A stretch of DNA of 64,000 nt from G965222505 sp965222505 (GTDB lineage Bacteria; Bacteroidota; Rhodothermia; Rhodothermales; DATKEJ01). The stretch is taken from contig OZ244956.1 of assembly GCA_965222505.1 (NCBI GenBank), forward strand, positions 2,852,001-2,916,000. The letters are read 5' to 3'. A model generated the notes under the pieces. It made no database searches. It saw only the letters and a program-made list of their open reading frames with translations, and was not told the origin of the DNA. Made by a program: the position numbers and the translations under genes. Shown in pieces: positions 24,708 to 33,766 of this stretch; position 1 is the first letter of the stretch, and the number at the start of each line of letters is the position of its first letter.

Positions 24708-25376
24708 CTATGGCATCGGCTGGGGCACCGGTGGCTTGTAGCACCGGACCACCGAGATGACGGGGCCGATGATGTGACAGCCGGGATCGGTGGTGGAGAA
24801 CGCCTGGGTCTTGTACCGCTTGGTGGTATCGGCGATGAGTTCGATCTGGTTGTGGTAGGGGTTGGACCGGAACCGCCGCACCAGGAGCCGTTCGCCGACG
24901 AGGGCCGCCACGATTTGATCTGCGTAGAGCGTTTTCCAGTCGGCCTCCTCGATAATCAGCATATCATCGGTCAGGATGCCGGCCTTGTTCATCCCCTCGT
25001 CTGTGGCCCGCATCACGAGGCACCGGTCCGGCTTGTACTGGATCTGCTGGGTGAAGTCGATAGCCAATGCGCCAAGGGGACGCTGGCGTAACAGGGTAGG
25101 GTACTGGCTGGAGACGGCTCCGACGATGGGCAGGGTGTGGGTCTCCAGGTTATCCTCTTCCCGCAACAACTGGATAGACCGGGCGCGGTGCTTTTTATCC
25201 CGCTTGATGTACTGCTGCTGCTCCAGAACGCGCACGATCTTGACGGCCGCCGTTACGGATTTGAACCCGAAGTAGTTGGCAATTTCCTGAAGGGTAGGAG
25301 GCATCTGCCGGTCGCGGATGAAGTCGCGGATGAAGTGGTATGCCTCCAGTTGACGCTCCGTAAGCCCCGTAGCCAT
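24708..25376 (-). CDS. LexA-like repressor lacking the autoprotease residues
   Basis: A 222-residue protein with a LexA-type winged helix (LTERQLEAYHFIRDFI, PPTLQEIANYFGF, VTAAVKIVRVLEQQQYIKRD) and a peptidase S24-fold C-terminus. Aligned to LexA by eye, the cleavage site is VSSQYP instead of AAGEP. The catalytic serine in GDSM-x-x-AGI is replaced (DEGMNKAGI), and the catalytic lysine in TVKRF is arginine (LVRRF). It should bind DNA but not cleave itself, so a classical SOS response through it is unlikely. A perfect palindrome (25478-25493) lies upstream, next to the mraZ promoter region. It may be an alternative regulator, as with non-cleavable LexA of some cyanobacteria. Confidence 0.85.
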   Translation of the reverse strand: MATGLTERQLEAYHFIRDFIRDRQMPPTLQEIANYFGFKSVTAAVKIVRVLEQQQYIKRDKKHRARSIQLLREEDNLETHTLPIVGAVSSQYPTLLRQRPLGALAIDFTQQIQYKPDRCLVMRATDEGMNKAGILTDDMLIIEEADWKTLYADQIVAALVGERLLVRRFRSNPYHNQIELIADTTKRYKTQAFSTTDPGCHIIGPVISVVRCYKPPVPQPMP

Positions 25377-25436
25377 GTGGTAAACCCGCCCTCGAAATTA
25401 TATGTGCAAACAAAAATAGGATCGTGTGTAATATAA

Positions 25437-25454
25437 GGTGTATAAATTTACACC
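25437..25454. promoter_or_regulatory. GGTGTA-N6-TACACC palindrome (possible LexA-like operator 1)
   Basis: An 18-bp inverted repeat 61 bp upstream of the lexA-like start. It shares the GTGTA/TACAC half-sites with the perfect palindrome at 25478-25493. Autoregulation by the LexA-like protein is the simplest reading, inferred from position and symmetry. Confidence 0.5.
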
Positions 25455-25477
25455 ACAAGTTTTAAATACATATTTTG

Positions 25478-25493
25478 GTGTAAATATTTACAC
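25478..25493. promoter_or_regulatory. Perfect 16-bp palindrome GTGTAAATATTTACAC (possible operator 2)
   Basis: An exact inverted repeat in the divergent lexA-like/mraZ region, 41 bp from the related half-site pair at 25437. A third half-site-like gtttacac occurs at 25533-25540. It could be bound by the LexA-like protein and influence the dcw promoter as well. Confidence 0.55.
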
Positions 25494-25543
25494 TCACATG
25501 CATTTTACTCATATGTGAAAGTGTTTTCAAGGGTTTACACTAA

Positions 25544-25600
25544 GTGGTAGCATGTGGTAACGGGGGGAGAAATGCCCTAATTTGGTGGTAGATCGTGGTA
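25544..25600 (+). promoter_or_regulatory. MraZ-box-like GTGGTA repeats upstream of mraZ
   Basis: Four gtggta hexamers form two pairs, 25544/25554 and 25585/25595. Each pair is spaced exactly 10 bp and the pairs are 41 bp apart. MraZ proteins bind G-rich direct repeats at about one helical turn upstream of their own operon, and these repeats end 50 bp before the mraZ ATG. Autoregulation of the dcw cluster is therefore likely. Confidence 0.65.
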
Positions 25601-25650
25601 AAGCACACTAGGCAACACACTCCACCGGGTTTCGGCTCATATGGTCGGTC

Positions 25651-26106
25651 ATGAACTTTTTAGGTCAAGATACCAATGCCATAGACGATAAAGGACGGGT
25701 TATGATCCCCCGTCCTTTCCGGGATCAGTTGCCCCAGGTGGAGTGGAAGTTTGTGTTGGTGCGCGGGTTTGATCGTTGCTTGCGGTTGTACCCGGAGAAA
25801 AAGTGGGAGGGGCTGAAGGCGCGGCTTACTACGCTTGATCCGTTTGATCCGGAGGCTGTCAAGTTCACCCGCCTGTTTTTGTACGGGTGCGAAACTGCCG
25901 ATCTCGATGGGCAGGGCCGGCTGAAACTTTCCAGGTTGCATCTGGAATTGGCTGACTTGAAAGGACAGGCTACGATTCTGGGGATGTTGGATTACTTGGA
26001 AATCTGGAATCCTGATTCCCTGAAGAATTATCTGGAGAGTGCGGAAGACACCAAGGCATTGGCTCGGAACGTCATGGGAACCCCCAAGCCCGGCGCGCAC
26101 GCCTGA
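25651..26106 (+). CDS. mraZ: Transcriptional regulator MraZ
   Basis: A 151-residue protein with two SpoVT/AbrB-like swapped-hairpin halves (GQDTNAIDDKGRVMIPRPFRD and CETADLDGQGRLKLSRLHLE). It forms a ring-shaped oligomer that binds direct repeats in its own promoter and represses the division cluster. The GTGGTA repeats just upstream fit this. It is the first gene of a 13-gene dcw cluster, 16 bp before rsmH. Confidence 0.95.
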   Translation: MNFLGQDTNAIDDKGRVMIPRPFRDQLPQVEWKFVLVRGFDRCLRLYPEKKWEGLKARLTTLDPFDPEAVKFTRLFLYGCETADLDGQGRLKLSRLHLELADLKGQATILGMLDYLEIWNPDSLKNYLESAEDTKALARNVMGTPKPGAHA

Positions 26107-26122
26107 TGCCTAACCCGAATAA

Positions 26123-27106
26123 ATGATGGATGCGCATGATGGTCGGGGGCGTGCCAAGAAGGCTCCTTATGCCACCCGCTATCATGCGCCTGTTCTTTGT
26201 AACGCTGTTGTAGCAGCATTGGTCACCGACCCGGCCGGATGGTATATTGATGCCACCCTCGGGGGCGGCGGTCACAGTGCAGCACTCCTTGATGTCCTGG
26301 AGTCTGAAGGCCGCGTCATTGGCATTGACCAGGACGCGGAAGCCCTTACGGAAGCCCAGGCCCGGTTGCAACACCACGGTGAACGGTTCATTGCCGTTCA
26401 AGCCAATTTTGCCGACCTGGAGCGCGTGACCGCCGAACAGGTGGGCGCGGGTGTCGATGGGGTACTGATGGATCTGGGCGTATCCTCCCACCAGTTAGAT
26501 GCACCGCAGCGCGGGTTCAGCTATCGGGCCGATGGCCCGCTGGACATGCGCATGGACCCCACCTCCGGTCAGACCGCTGAAGCCCTCGTTAACCACGGGA
26601 CCGTATCGGATCTGGCGCACATCCTTCGGGCCTATGGCGAGGAGCCAAGGGCGCGTCGCATCGCGCACCGGATTGTGAAAGCCCGGCCCATTACATCGAC
26701 CCAGGCGCTGGTCGACGTGGTGGAAGCCTGCGTTCCGTTCCGGGATCGCATCAAGTCGCTCTCCCGGGTGTTTCAGGCCTTGCGCATTGCAGTCAATGAC
26801 GAGCTCGACGTGCTTGAACAGGCCCTGCATGCCGCACTTGCCGTTCTGAACGTTGGTGGTCGGCTTGCCGTGATCAGCTATCACTCGTTGGAAGACCGGC
26901 GGGTGAAACGCTTTCTTCGGGCCGGCAACTTTGAAGGCCACGCTCCACGAGACTTTTACGGCAACGTGCTGACCCCCTGGCGGCTCATTACACGCAAGCC
27001 GATGATGGCCACGTCCGATGAAGTCGCTCAAAACCCGCGTGCACGCAGCGCACGCTTGCGGGTTGCTGAAAAACAAGACCTGCCAGCTACACCAGACCAC
27101 CCCTAA
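26123..27106 (+). CDS. rsmH: 16S rRNA (cytosine-1402-N4)-methyltransferase
   Basis: A 327-residue SAM-dependent methyltransferase (formerly MraW) that modifies C1402 of 16S rRNA. It shows ATLGGGGHSAALLD (SAM site), VLMDLGVSSHQLDAPQRGFS, the inserted helical domain, and AVISYHSLEDRRVKRF near the end. The full length is typical. It keeps its classic place between mraZ and ftsL. Confidence 0.97.
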   Translation: MMDAHDGRGRAKKAPYATRYHAPVLCNAVVAALVTDPAGWYIDATLGGGGHSAALLDVLESEGRVIGIDQDAEALTEAQARLQHHGERFIAVQANFADLERVTAEQVGAGVDGVLMDLGVSSHQLDAPQRGFSYRADGPLDMRMDPTSGQTAEALVNHGTVSDLAHILRAYGEEPRARRIAHRIVKARPITSTQALVDVVEACVPFRDRIKSLSRVFQALRIAVNDELDVLEQALHAALAVLNVGGRLAVISYHSLEDRRVKRFLRAGNFEGHAPRDFYGNVLTPWRLITRKPMMATSDEVAQNPRARSARLRVAEKQDLPATPDHP

Positions 27107-27132
27107 CTGTACCCAACCACTGGCTCCAGGCC

Positions 27133-27615
27133 ATGGCAACAACCCGTACTAAATCTGCTCCCAAGCGGAAGCAATCCACCGCACGGCGCAAGTCGGCAAG
27201 CTCGACGTCGGTCGCACGGCGGCGTAATACCTCGAACCGCAGGGCCTCGTCCGCCCGGCACCTGCCGGGTTGGTCAGACCTGAGTCCAAAGAAAGGTCGG
27301 CGGGGGAAGGGCAAGGTTCGCACCATCAAAAAGGAAGTGCCCCTGCCCATGTCGACCGCTCGGTTCCTGGCCGTGTTGTTGATCGTGGCGACGGCGAGTA
27401 CGATATACGTCGGTCACATTTATGATACCCAGGACCTGTACGCCGAAGTCCAGCAGATGCGTCGGCAAAACCTGCGGTTGCATTTGAAGCACAACCGGCT
27501 CAAAGGCGAGTTCGACCGCGCCACCGGGCCCAACACCATATATAAACGCGCACGCACCCTTGGGCTTACGGAAGATTTCACCTACGGCCCCGTCATCCAC
27601 TTAGACCCTAAATAA
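27133..27615 (+). CDS. ftsL: FtsL-like cell division protein
   Basis: A 160-residue bitopic protein. A long, very basic cytoplasmic N-terminus (about 75 residues, rich in Lys/Arg/Ser) precedes one membrane helix (FLAVLLIVATASTIYVGHIY) and a periplasmic coiled coil (LYAEVQQMRRQNLRLHLKHN). FtsL joins FtsQ and FtsB in the divisome and helps activate FtsW/FtsI. The call rests on size, topology and place between rsmH and ftsI, since the family is poorly conserved in sequence. Confidence 0.85.
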   Translation: MATTRTKSAPKRKQSTARRKSASSTSVARRRNTSNRRASSARHLPGWSDLSPKKGRRGKGKVRTIKKEVPLPMSTARFLAVLLIVATASTIYVGHIYDTQDLYAEVQQMRRQNLRLHLKHNRLKGEFDRATGPNTIYKRARTLGLTEDFTYGPVIHLDPK

Positions 27616-27648
27616 ACCCCAACCCGCCCTCGCCCTCTTTCCCCGTTC

Positions 27649-29742
27649 GTGTCCACACCCCGCACCCAAATATTGACCCGCCTCTACACCCTGATGGTGC
27701 TGCTGGCCCTGCTCCCGGTTTTGGTGGTGGCGCAGTTGTTGCGTGTACACTGGGTCGAGGGACCAACGCTTCGGGAACAAGGACAGCAGCAAGCCGAGTC
27801 GATTCAAACCATTCCGGCGATGCGGGGGACGATCTTTGACCGGGCGGGTCGGGTGCTGGCTACGAACACGGCACGCTACGAATTGGCGGTTGATCCAGGG
27901 TTGAAAGGCTTTGCACCGAAGGCTTTGCAATTCTACAAAAACCTCGAACGCCTCACCGGCACCCGCGCACGGGTCTATCGGCAGCGGGTACGGAAGTCCA
28001 AGAGCCCACGGTACACCTTGCTGGAGCGTTCGTTGGCCGAAGCCCATAAAGAAATTGTCGAGACCTGGGATATTCCCGGCGTGATGCTGACGCCGCGTTT
28101 TGCACGTCGGTATACCTACGGTGCTACCGGGAGTCACCTCCTGGGCCTCGTTGATGCCGATTACGTGGGGATTGACGGCGTCGAGAAACAATACAATGAA
28201 GTCCTGAAAGGCCAACACGGTCGACGCATCGTAAAGCGGGACCGGCGCGGGTACATCAAGGCCTACGTTGGTAGCACGACCGTCGAGCCGGAGCACGGGG
28301 AGCACCTGACGCTTACCATCGACGTGGTACGGCAGGCCATCTTGGAAGAAGAACTCCTGCGCGGTGTAGCTGAAGCCGGCGCCCGGTGGGGCACAGCCAT
28401 TGCGATGGATCCGTACACCGGCGCCATCTTGGCCCTGGCCAACGCCCCGACCTACGACCTGAACCGCCCCAGCGCCTTCCCGAAGGACAATCGCTACAAC
28501 CACGCTATCGCTGACCGCATTGAACCCGGCTCGACGTTTAAGTTGGTCACGGCCATCGCCGCCATCGAGACCGGCGCGATTAGCATGGAAGACACGGTGG
28601 ATACCGCAGCCGGTTTTGCCGTGATTCGTGGGCGGGGCATGTACGACACCCACGGGCACGGCCGCATTCCGTTCCGGGAGGTGCTGTCCCAATCGAGTAA
28701 CATCGGTACGGCCAAAACGGCGCTTCGGCTGGAGCCGGAGACCCTGTACCGCTATGCGCGGGACCTCGGGTTTGGGCAACACACCTGGATTGATCTGCCG
28801 GCGGAAGTGGGCGGGCGCTTGAAGAAGCCACACGAATGGAGTCGCCTGACGCAGCCCTGGATGAGCCACGGCTATGAAGTTGACGTGACACCGCTTCAAA
28901 TGCTGGTGGCCTATGCCGCCCTGGCCAATGGCGGCATCGTCGTGCAACCGCATGTAGTGGCCGAGCGCCGCAACGTACGGGGTGAACGGGTCTGGCGTGC
29001 CCGGCAGGATTCCATCCGCCGCGCCTTCACGTCCGAGACGGCCCGCACGCTGATGCCTGCTTTTGAGGAAGTAATTACCGACGGTACGGCCAAACGGGCC
29101 GCCGTTGAGGGGTTGCGGATTGCCGGCAAAACCGGCACCGCCCAGAAGGCCAAAAATGGCTCATACAACCGCCGCGCCTACCGGGCCACGTTTGTGGGGT
29201 TTTACCCTGTGGAGGCCCCGGAAGTGGCGATGATCGTCGTGCTCGATGAGCCCAAGACGAGCGGATACGGCGGTGTCGTTTCGGCCCCCATTTTTCAAAG
29301 AACTACGGAGCGCTGGGTGGGCACCTTCCCGAATATTGCCGCCCGGATTGCTCCGTCCGAACCCATCCCTGCGCGCGAGGAAGTGCAGATACCTGATGTG
29401 GTCAACCAACCGGTTACTGTTGCAATTGGCCGGTTGGTTGCCACAGGTTTTAGCGTGAATGATATACGCGCCAAGGGATTCGAAGCTGTTGCGGTCCAGA
29501 TGCCGCCGGCCGGTACCCTCACCGCTGCCAGTGGTGCGGTTGCACTTGAGGTTGCCGCCGATGCTGCACAGGGCAACACCATGCCGGATGTCGTCGGGTT
29601 GAGTACCCGTCAGGCCGTCGCTTGGCTGAGTGCCCTGGGTACCCATGTTGAAGTAAAAGGCCGGGGGGTTGTGCTGAAGCAATACCCGGCAGCCGGGCAA
29701 ACCTTACCGCCGCGGGTTGCATTGACCGCCAAGCGGGGATGA
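27649..29742 (+). CDS. ftsI: Division transpeptidase (penicillin-binding protein 3) with two PASTA domains
   Basis: A 697-residue septal peptidoglycan transpeptidase starting at a GTG. It has a membrane anchor (LYTLMVLLALLPVLVVAQLL), a pedestal domain (MRGTIFDRAGRVLATN), and a transpeptidase domain with STFK in EPGSTFKLV, SSN in SQSSNIGTAK and KTG in AGKTGTAQK. Two C-terminal PASTA repeats begin QIPDVVNQPV and TMPDVVGLST. PASTA tails on the division PBP are more usual in Spo0A-type Firmicutes enzymes but also occur in Bacteroidota. It works with FtsW. Confidence 0.95.
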   Translation: MSTPRTQILTRLYTLMVLLALLPVLVVAQLLRVHWVEGPTLREQGQQQAESIQTIPAMRGTIFDRAGRVLATNTARYELAVDPGLKGFAPKALQFYKNLERLTGTRARVYRQRVRKSKSPRYTLLERSLAEAHKEIVETWDIPGVMLTPRFARRYTYGATGSHLLGLVDADYVGIDGVEKQYNEVLKGQHGRRIVKRDRRGYIKAYVGSTTVEPEHGEHLTLTIDVVRQAILEEELLRGVAEAGARWGTAIAMDPYTGAILALANAPTYDLNRPSAFPKDNRYNHAIADRIEPGSTFKLVTAIAAIETGAISMEDTVDTAAGFAVIRGRGMYDTHGHGRIPFREVLSQSSNIGTAKTALRLEPETLYRYARDLGFGQHTWIDLPAEVGGRLKKPHEWSRLTQPWMSHGYEVDVTPLQMLVAYAALANGGIVVQPHVVAERRNVRGERVWRARQDSIRRAFTSETARTLMPAFEEVITDGTAKRAAVEGLRIAGKTGTAQKAKNGSYNRRAYRATFVGFYPVEAPEVAMIVVLDEPKTSGYGGVVSAPIFQRTTERWVGTFPNIAARIAPSEPIPAREEVQIPDVVNQPVTVAIGRLVATGFSVNDIRAKGFEAVAVQMPPAGTLTAASGAVALEVAADAAQGNTMPDVVGLSTRQAVAWLSALGTHVEVKGRGVVLKQYPAAGQTLPPRVALTAKRG

Positions 29743-29749
29743 GGATGCC

Positions 29750-31222
29750 ATGGACCAACACCGCATACCGTTAGCGGCGCTTGTATCGGCGTTGCAAAAC
29801 GTTGATCCGTTGTGTACCCCGGTGGGTCCGATTGAAAAATTGAATGTGGATCATCTGGCACATGATAGCCGGAAGATCGGCCCCAATGGCCTGTTCGTTG
29901 CCCTTCGCGGCACTCAGGCAGACGGGCATCTGTTCATTGATAAGGCTGTTAAAAACGGAGCAATCGCCATCGTCTGCGAGGCTATACCGGCGGAGTTATC
30001 CGCCGGTATAGCCTGCATTCGGGTCACCGATACCCGCACGGCGCTCGCTGTACTCAGCGGCGTGTGGTACGACCACCCAAGCCGGACGATGGACCTCGTC
30101 GGCATTACCGGCACCAACGGCAAAACGACGACGGCATATCTCACCCATCATGTGTTGACGGCAATGGGGCTCCAGGCCGGCCTACTCGGTACGATTCAGT
30201 GCCAAGTTGGAGGCACCGTTCTGGAATCTGCCCTGACTACCCCCGATGCCCTCGACCTCAACGCGCTGCTACGCCGCATGGCTGATGCCGGGTGTAGCAC
30301 CGCTGTTATGGAGGTATCCTCGCACGCCCTGGACCAAAAACGGGTCTACGGCCAGCGCTTCAAGGCCGGGGTTTTCACCAACCTCACGCACGACCACCTG
30401 GATTACCACGGCACGGTCGAGGCGTACACCGCTGCTAAGAAGCGCCTGTTCGATACCTTGCCGCCGGACGCTGTGGCCGTCTACAACGCAGACGACCCGG
30501 CCGGTGCACACATGGCTGCCGATACCCCGGCGCGCCGGATCTCCTACGGCCAATCGGCAGAAGCCGATGTACGGTTCGAGATCCTCGCCAATGACATGGA
30601 CGGACTCCTGCTGCGCCTGGATGGGTATGAAGACCGGTTTCAACTGGTCGGAGCATTCAATGCCTACAACCTGGCCGCAGCGTATTGCGTCGGAAGCGCC
30701 TTAGGGCATCCCATCAAAACCATCTTGGCGGCGCTGACGCAAGCCCCCCCTGTGCCGGGCCGTTTCGAGCGCATCGCTGGTGCCCGAGGGATCTCGGTCA
30801 TTGTGGATTACGCCCACACACCGGATGCCCTCGAAAACGTACTCCAGACCCTCCGCCAAACTAAACCCGCGATGGCAACCCTCTGGTGTGTGTTCGGGTG
30901 TGGCGGCGACCGGGACCCGGCCAAGCGCCCCGAAATGGGTCGCATCGCCGAGCAGTACGCGGACCGCGTCGTGGTGACCAGCGATAATCCCCGCACCGAA
31001 GATCCGCTGGCGATCCTTGCCGACATTCGCCCCGGCTTTTCCGACCCTGATGCTGCGGTCTGGGAAGCCGACCGACGGGCTGCCATACAGTACGCCGCTA
31101 CGCATGTTGCACCCGCTGATGTGGTTTTGATTGCCGGAAAAGGGCACGAACCTTATCAGGTGCTGGGCACCAAAAAGATCCATTTTGACGACCGAGAGGA
31201 AGCGCGAACCTGGTTCAGCTAA
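29750..31222 (+). CDS. murE: UDP-MurNAc-tripeptide synthetase (meso-DAP type)
   Basis: A 490-residue cytoplasmic ligase adding the third amino acid of the stem peptide. ATP site GITGTNGKTTTAYL; substrate motifs EVSSHALDQKRV and NLTHDHLDYHG; C-terminal domain with VDYAHTPDALENVL. The DNPR signature (VVTSDNPRTEDP) indicates meso-diaminopimelate as substrate, so the wall is of the Gram-negative A1-gamma type. It is 7 bp after ftsI. No murF follows it, unlike in E. coli. Confidence 0.97.
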   Translation: MDQHRIPLAALVSALQNVDPLCTPVGPIEKLNVDHLAHDSRKIGPNGLFVALRGTQADGHLFIDKAVKNGAIAIVCEAIPAELSAGIACIRVTDTRTALAVLSGVWYDHPSRTMDLVGITGTNGKTTTAYLTHHVLTAMGLQAGLLGTIQCQVGGTVLESALTTPDALDLNALLRRMADAGCSTAVMEVSSHALDQKRVYGQRFKAGVFTNLTHDHLDYHGTVEAYTAAKKRLFDTLPPDAVAVYNADDPAGAHMAADTPARRISYGQSAEADVRFEILANDMDGLLLRLDGYEDRFQLVGAFNAYNLAAAYCVGSALGHPIKTILAALTQAPPVPGRFERIAGARGISVIVDYAHTPDALENVLQTLRQTKPAMATLWCVFGCGGDRDPAKRPEMGRIAEQYADRVVVTSDNPRTEDPLAILADIRPGFSDPDAAVWEADRRAAIQYAATHVAPADVVLIAGKGHEPYQVLGTKKIHFDDREEARTWFS

Positions 31223-31233
31223 CCCACACGACG

Positions 31234-32388
31234 ATGTTGTACCATCTGATCGATTTTTTGGAAAAGACCTACCAGCCGCCCGGCTTTCAGGTGATTTACT
31301 TTATCACCGTTCGGGCGGGGCTGGCCGCTGCCACGGCTATGTTGTTGGGGCTGTTCTTCGGCAAGCGCCTCATCGGTTGGCTCGAAGGACACCAGTTCCG
31401 CGAGTTGGTGCGCTCTGGTAAAGACGCGGGCGTCGTGAGCCATGCCCACAAGGCCGGTACCCCTACCATGGGGGGCCTCATCATCATCATGGGCATTCTG
31501 GGCGCAACGCTGCTCTGGGCCGACCTGACCAACATCTACGTCTGGCTCGCTGTCCTGGCCATTGCCTGGATGGGGGGCTTCGGGTTCGCCGACGATTACA
31601 TCAAGGTGATCAAAAAGGACAAGGGCGGGCTGCGCAAACGTTCCAAAGTGAGTGGTCAGGTGAGCCTTGGCTTGCTGCTGGGCACGGTACTCTACTTCTA
31701 TCCCCCGCTGGATTCGGCCCGCTCGCTTACCAATTTGCCGTTCCTTCCAAATGGCACCTTCGATTACGATTTGCTCAGTGGAATCGCCGGCATGGACCTG
31801 GGGTGGCTCATCTACATCCCTGTCGTGATTTTTATCGTCACGGCCCTGTCCAACGCTACCAACCTGACCGATGGATTGGACGGTCTAGCGGCAGGGGTTG
31901 CGGCCTTTGTGTCGCTGGGGCTGGTGGTGCTGTGCTACGTAGCCGGTAACGCCATCTTTACGGATTACCTGAATATTCTCTACCTCCCTGGCGCGGGGGA
32001 AATGACCATCTTTGCGGCATCCATGGGTGCGGCCTGCCTCGGGTTCCTCTGGTACAACGGGCATCCAGCACAGGTCTTTATGGGCGATACCGGGTCGATG
32101 GCCCTCGGGGCCGGTATCGGGGCTGTGGCCCTGATGATCAAGATCGAATTGCTACTCCCCATTTTATGCGGCGCGTTTTTCGTCGAGACCCTATCGGTCA
32201 TCATGCAGACCAGTTACTTCAAGTATACGCGGCGCAAAACGGGTACCGGCCAGCGGATCTTCCGCATGGCACCCCTCCACCACCACTTTGAAGCACAGGG
32301 CGTGCATGAATCGAAAATCGTGATCCGGTTCTGGATCGTGACGGCGATTCTGGTCATCCTCACCCTACTCACCTTCCGGATTCGCTAA
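31234..32388 (+). CDS. mraY: Phospho-MurNAc-pentapeptide transferase
   Basis: A 384-residue integral membrane enzyme with about ten helices that forms lipid I on undecaprenyl phosphate. Conserved blocks: GTPTMGGLIIIMG, GFADDYIKVIKKD, the catalytic NATNLTDGLDGLAAG, GFLWYNGHPAQVFMGDTGS and the MAPLHHHFE histidine box. It starts 11 bp after murE, where many genomes carry murF. Confidence 0.97.
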   Translation: MLYHLIDFLEKTYQPPGFQVIYFITVRAGLAAATAMLLGLFFGKRLIGWLEGHQFRELVRSGKDAGVVSHAHKAGTPTMGGLIIIMGILGATLLWADLTNIYVWLAVLAIAWMGGFGFADDYIKVIKKDKGGLRKRSKVSGQVSLGLLLGTVLYFYPPLDSARSLTNLPFLPNGTFDYDLLSGIAGMDLGWLIYIPVVIFIVTALSNATNLTDGLDGLAAGVAAFVSLGLVVLCYVAGNAIFTDYLNILYLPGAGEMTIFAASMGAACLGFLWYNGHPAQVFMGDTGSMALGAGIGAVALMIKIELLLPILCGAFFVETLSVIMQTSYFKYTRRKTGTGQRIFRMAPLHHHFEAQGVHESKIVIRFWIVTAILVILTLLTFRIR

Positions 32389-32391
32389 AGC

Positions 32392-33753
32392 ATGCAACCG
32401 GCTGAACTCCAATCGAAACAGGTCACGGTCGTTGGGGCCGCCCGGAGCGGGCGGGCTGCGGCACGGCTGTTGGCCGGTGCGGGCGCCACCGTCTTCGTGA
32501 CGGAGCGCGGCCCAGGCCGGGCTGAAGTTGCTGATGCATTGGCTGCGTCTGGCATCGCCGCTGAATTCGGTGGACACACCGACCAGGCGCTGGCTGCCGA
32601 TTTTTTGGTGATCAGTCCGGGCGTACCCACCGCGAGTCCGCTGGTGCAACAGGCCCTGGGGACCGGTCTGCCGGTTTATTCGGAAATCGAGGTGGCCTCC
32701 TGGTTTTGCAGAGGAGACATCCTGGCCATCACCGGCTCCAATGGCAAAACCACCACCACCAGTTTACTCGGGCATTTGTTTCAGACGGCAGATCGCCCTG
32801 CGGTCGTGGCCGGCAACATCGGCTATTCCTTTTCGGATGCCGTGCAAAGTATGGAGCCAGACGCCGTCGCCATTTTGGAGGTCTCCAGTTTTCAACTCGA
32901 TCACATTGATCGCTTCCGGCCCCGGGTGAGCATCCTGCTCAACATCACGCCGGACCATCTGGACCGCTACAGAGATTTTGACCACTACGCGCAAAGCAAG
33001 TACCGCATCTTCGAAAACCAGACCAGCGAAGACGCGGTCATTTATAACCACGATGATGCGCCTGTCCGCGACCATGTGTTACAGCAGGCGCAGCTTCAAG
33101 GCTTTCAGCCCCTCGGCTTTAGCCAAACCGTAACCCTGGACCAGGGTGGATTCGTCTGTGACGATGCCCTCGTCCTTCGTCTGAATCAACAAGAGGAAGT
33201 GCTTATGCAATCCGAACAGTTAGCCCTTCGGGGACGACACAACCTCTACAACTCGCTCGCGGCTGCCGTAGCCGCCCGGGTCATGGAGGTGCGTAGCGAA
33301 GCCATTCGCAAGAGCCTGGTGGCGTTCGAAGGGGTTCCCCACCGGCTCGAACTGGTGCGGACGATGGATGGGGTGCGCTACATCAACGACTCCAAAGCGA
33401 CCAACGTCAACGCCGTCTGGTACGCCCTCGAAAGCTTCGACCAACCCATCGTGTTGATTGCAGGTGGCCGAGACAAAGGCAACGACTACGGGATGCTCAA
33501 GCCGCTCGTTCGGCACAAGTGCCGGGGGGTGATTGCCATCGGCGAGAGCGGGGAAAAGGTCCTTCGAGAACTAGGCCCCCAGGCTACCGAAACGGCCCGT
33601 GCCTTCACGATGCAGGAAGCCCTCATGGAAGCCCGAGCCATGGCTCGAAGAGGGGATGTGGTCCTGCTCAGCCCGGCTTGCGCCTCCTTCGACATGTTTG
33701 ACAACTACGAGCACCGGGGCGACGTCTTCCGAGACCTGGTGCAAACCCTCTAA
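32392..33753 (+). CDS. murD: UDP-MurNAc-L-alanine:D-glutamate ligase
   Basis: A 453-residue cytoplasmic Mur ligase. N-terminal Rossmann-like domain (VVGAARSGRAAARLL), ATP motif ITGSNGKTTTTSLLG, EVSSFQLDHI, NITPDHLDRY and C-terminal INDSKATNVNAVWYAL. It starts 3 bp after the mraY stop. It adds D-glutamate to UDP-MurNAc-L-Ala. Confidence 0.97.
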   Translation: MQPAELQSKQVTVVGAARSGRAAARLLAGAGATVFVTERGPGRAEVADALAASGIAAEFGGHTDQALAADFLVISPGVPTASPLVQQALGTGLPVYSEIEVASWFCRGDILAITGSNGKTTTTSLLGHLFQTADRPAVVAGNIGYSFSDAVQSMEPDAVAILEVSSFQLDHIDRFRPRVSILLNITPDHLDRYRDFDHYAQSKYRIFENQTSEDAVIYNHDDAPVRDHVLQQAQLQGFQPLGFSQTVTLDQGGFVCDDALVLRLNQQEEVLMQSEQLALRGRHNLYNSLAAAVAARVMEVRSEAIRKSLVAFEGVPHRLELVRTMDGVRYINDSKATNVNAVWYALESFDQPIVLIAGGRDKGNDYGMLKPLVRHKCRGVIAIGESGEKVLRELGPQATETARAFTMQEALMEARAMARRGDVVLLSPACASFDMFDNYEHRGDVFRDLVQTL

Positions 33754-33766
33754 ATTTTACACGCAG

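Noticed and set aside
27601..28953. A 450-codon open frame antisense to ftsI
   Set aside because: Shadow frame of a conserved essential gene, with no motifs, start context or operon sense.
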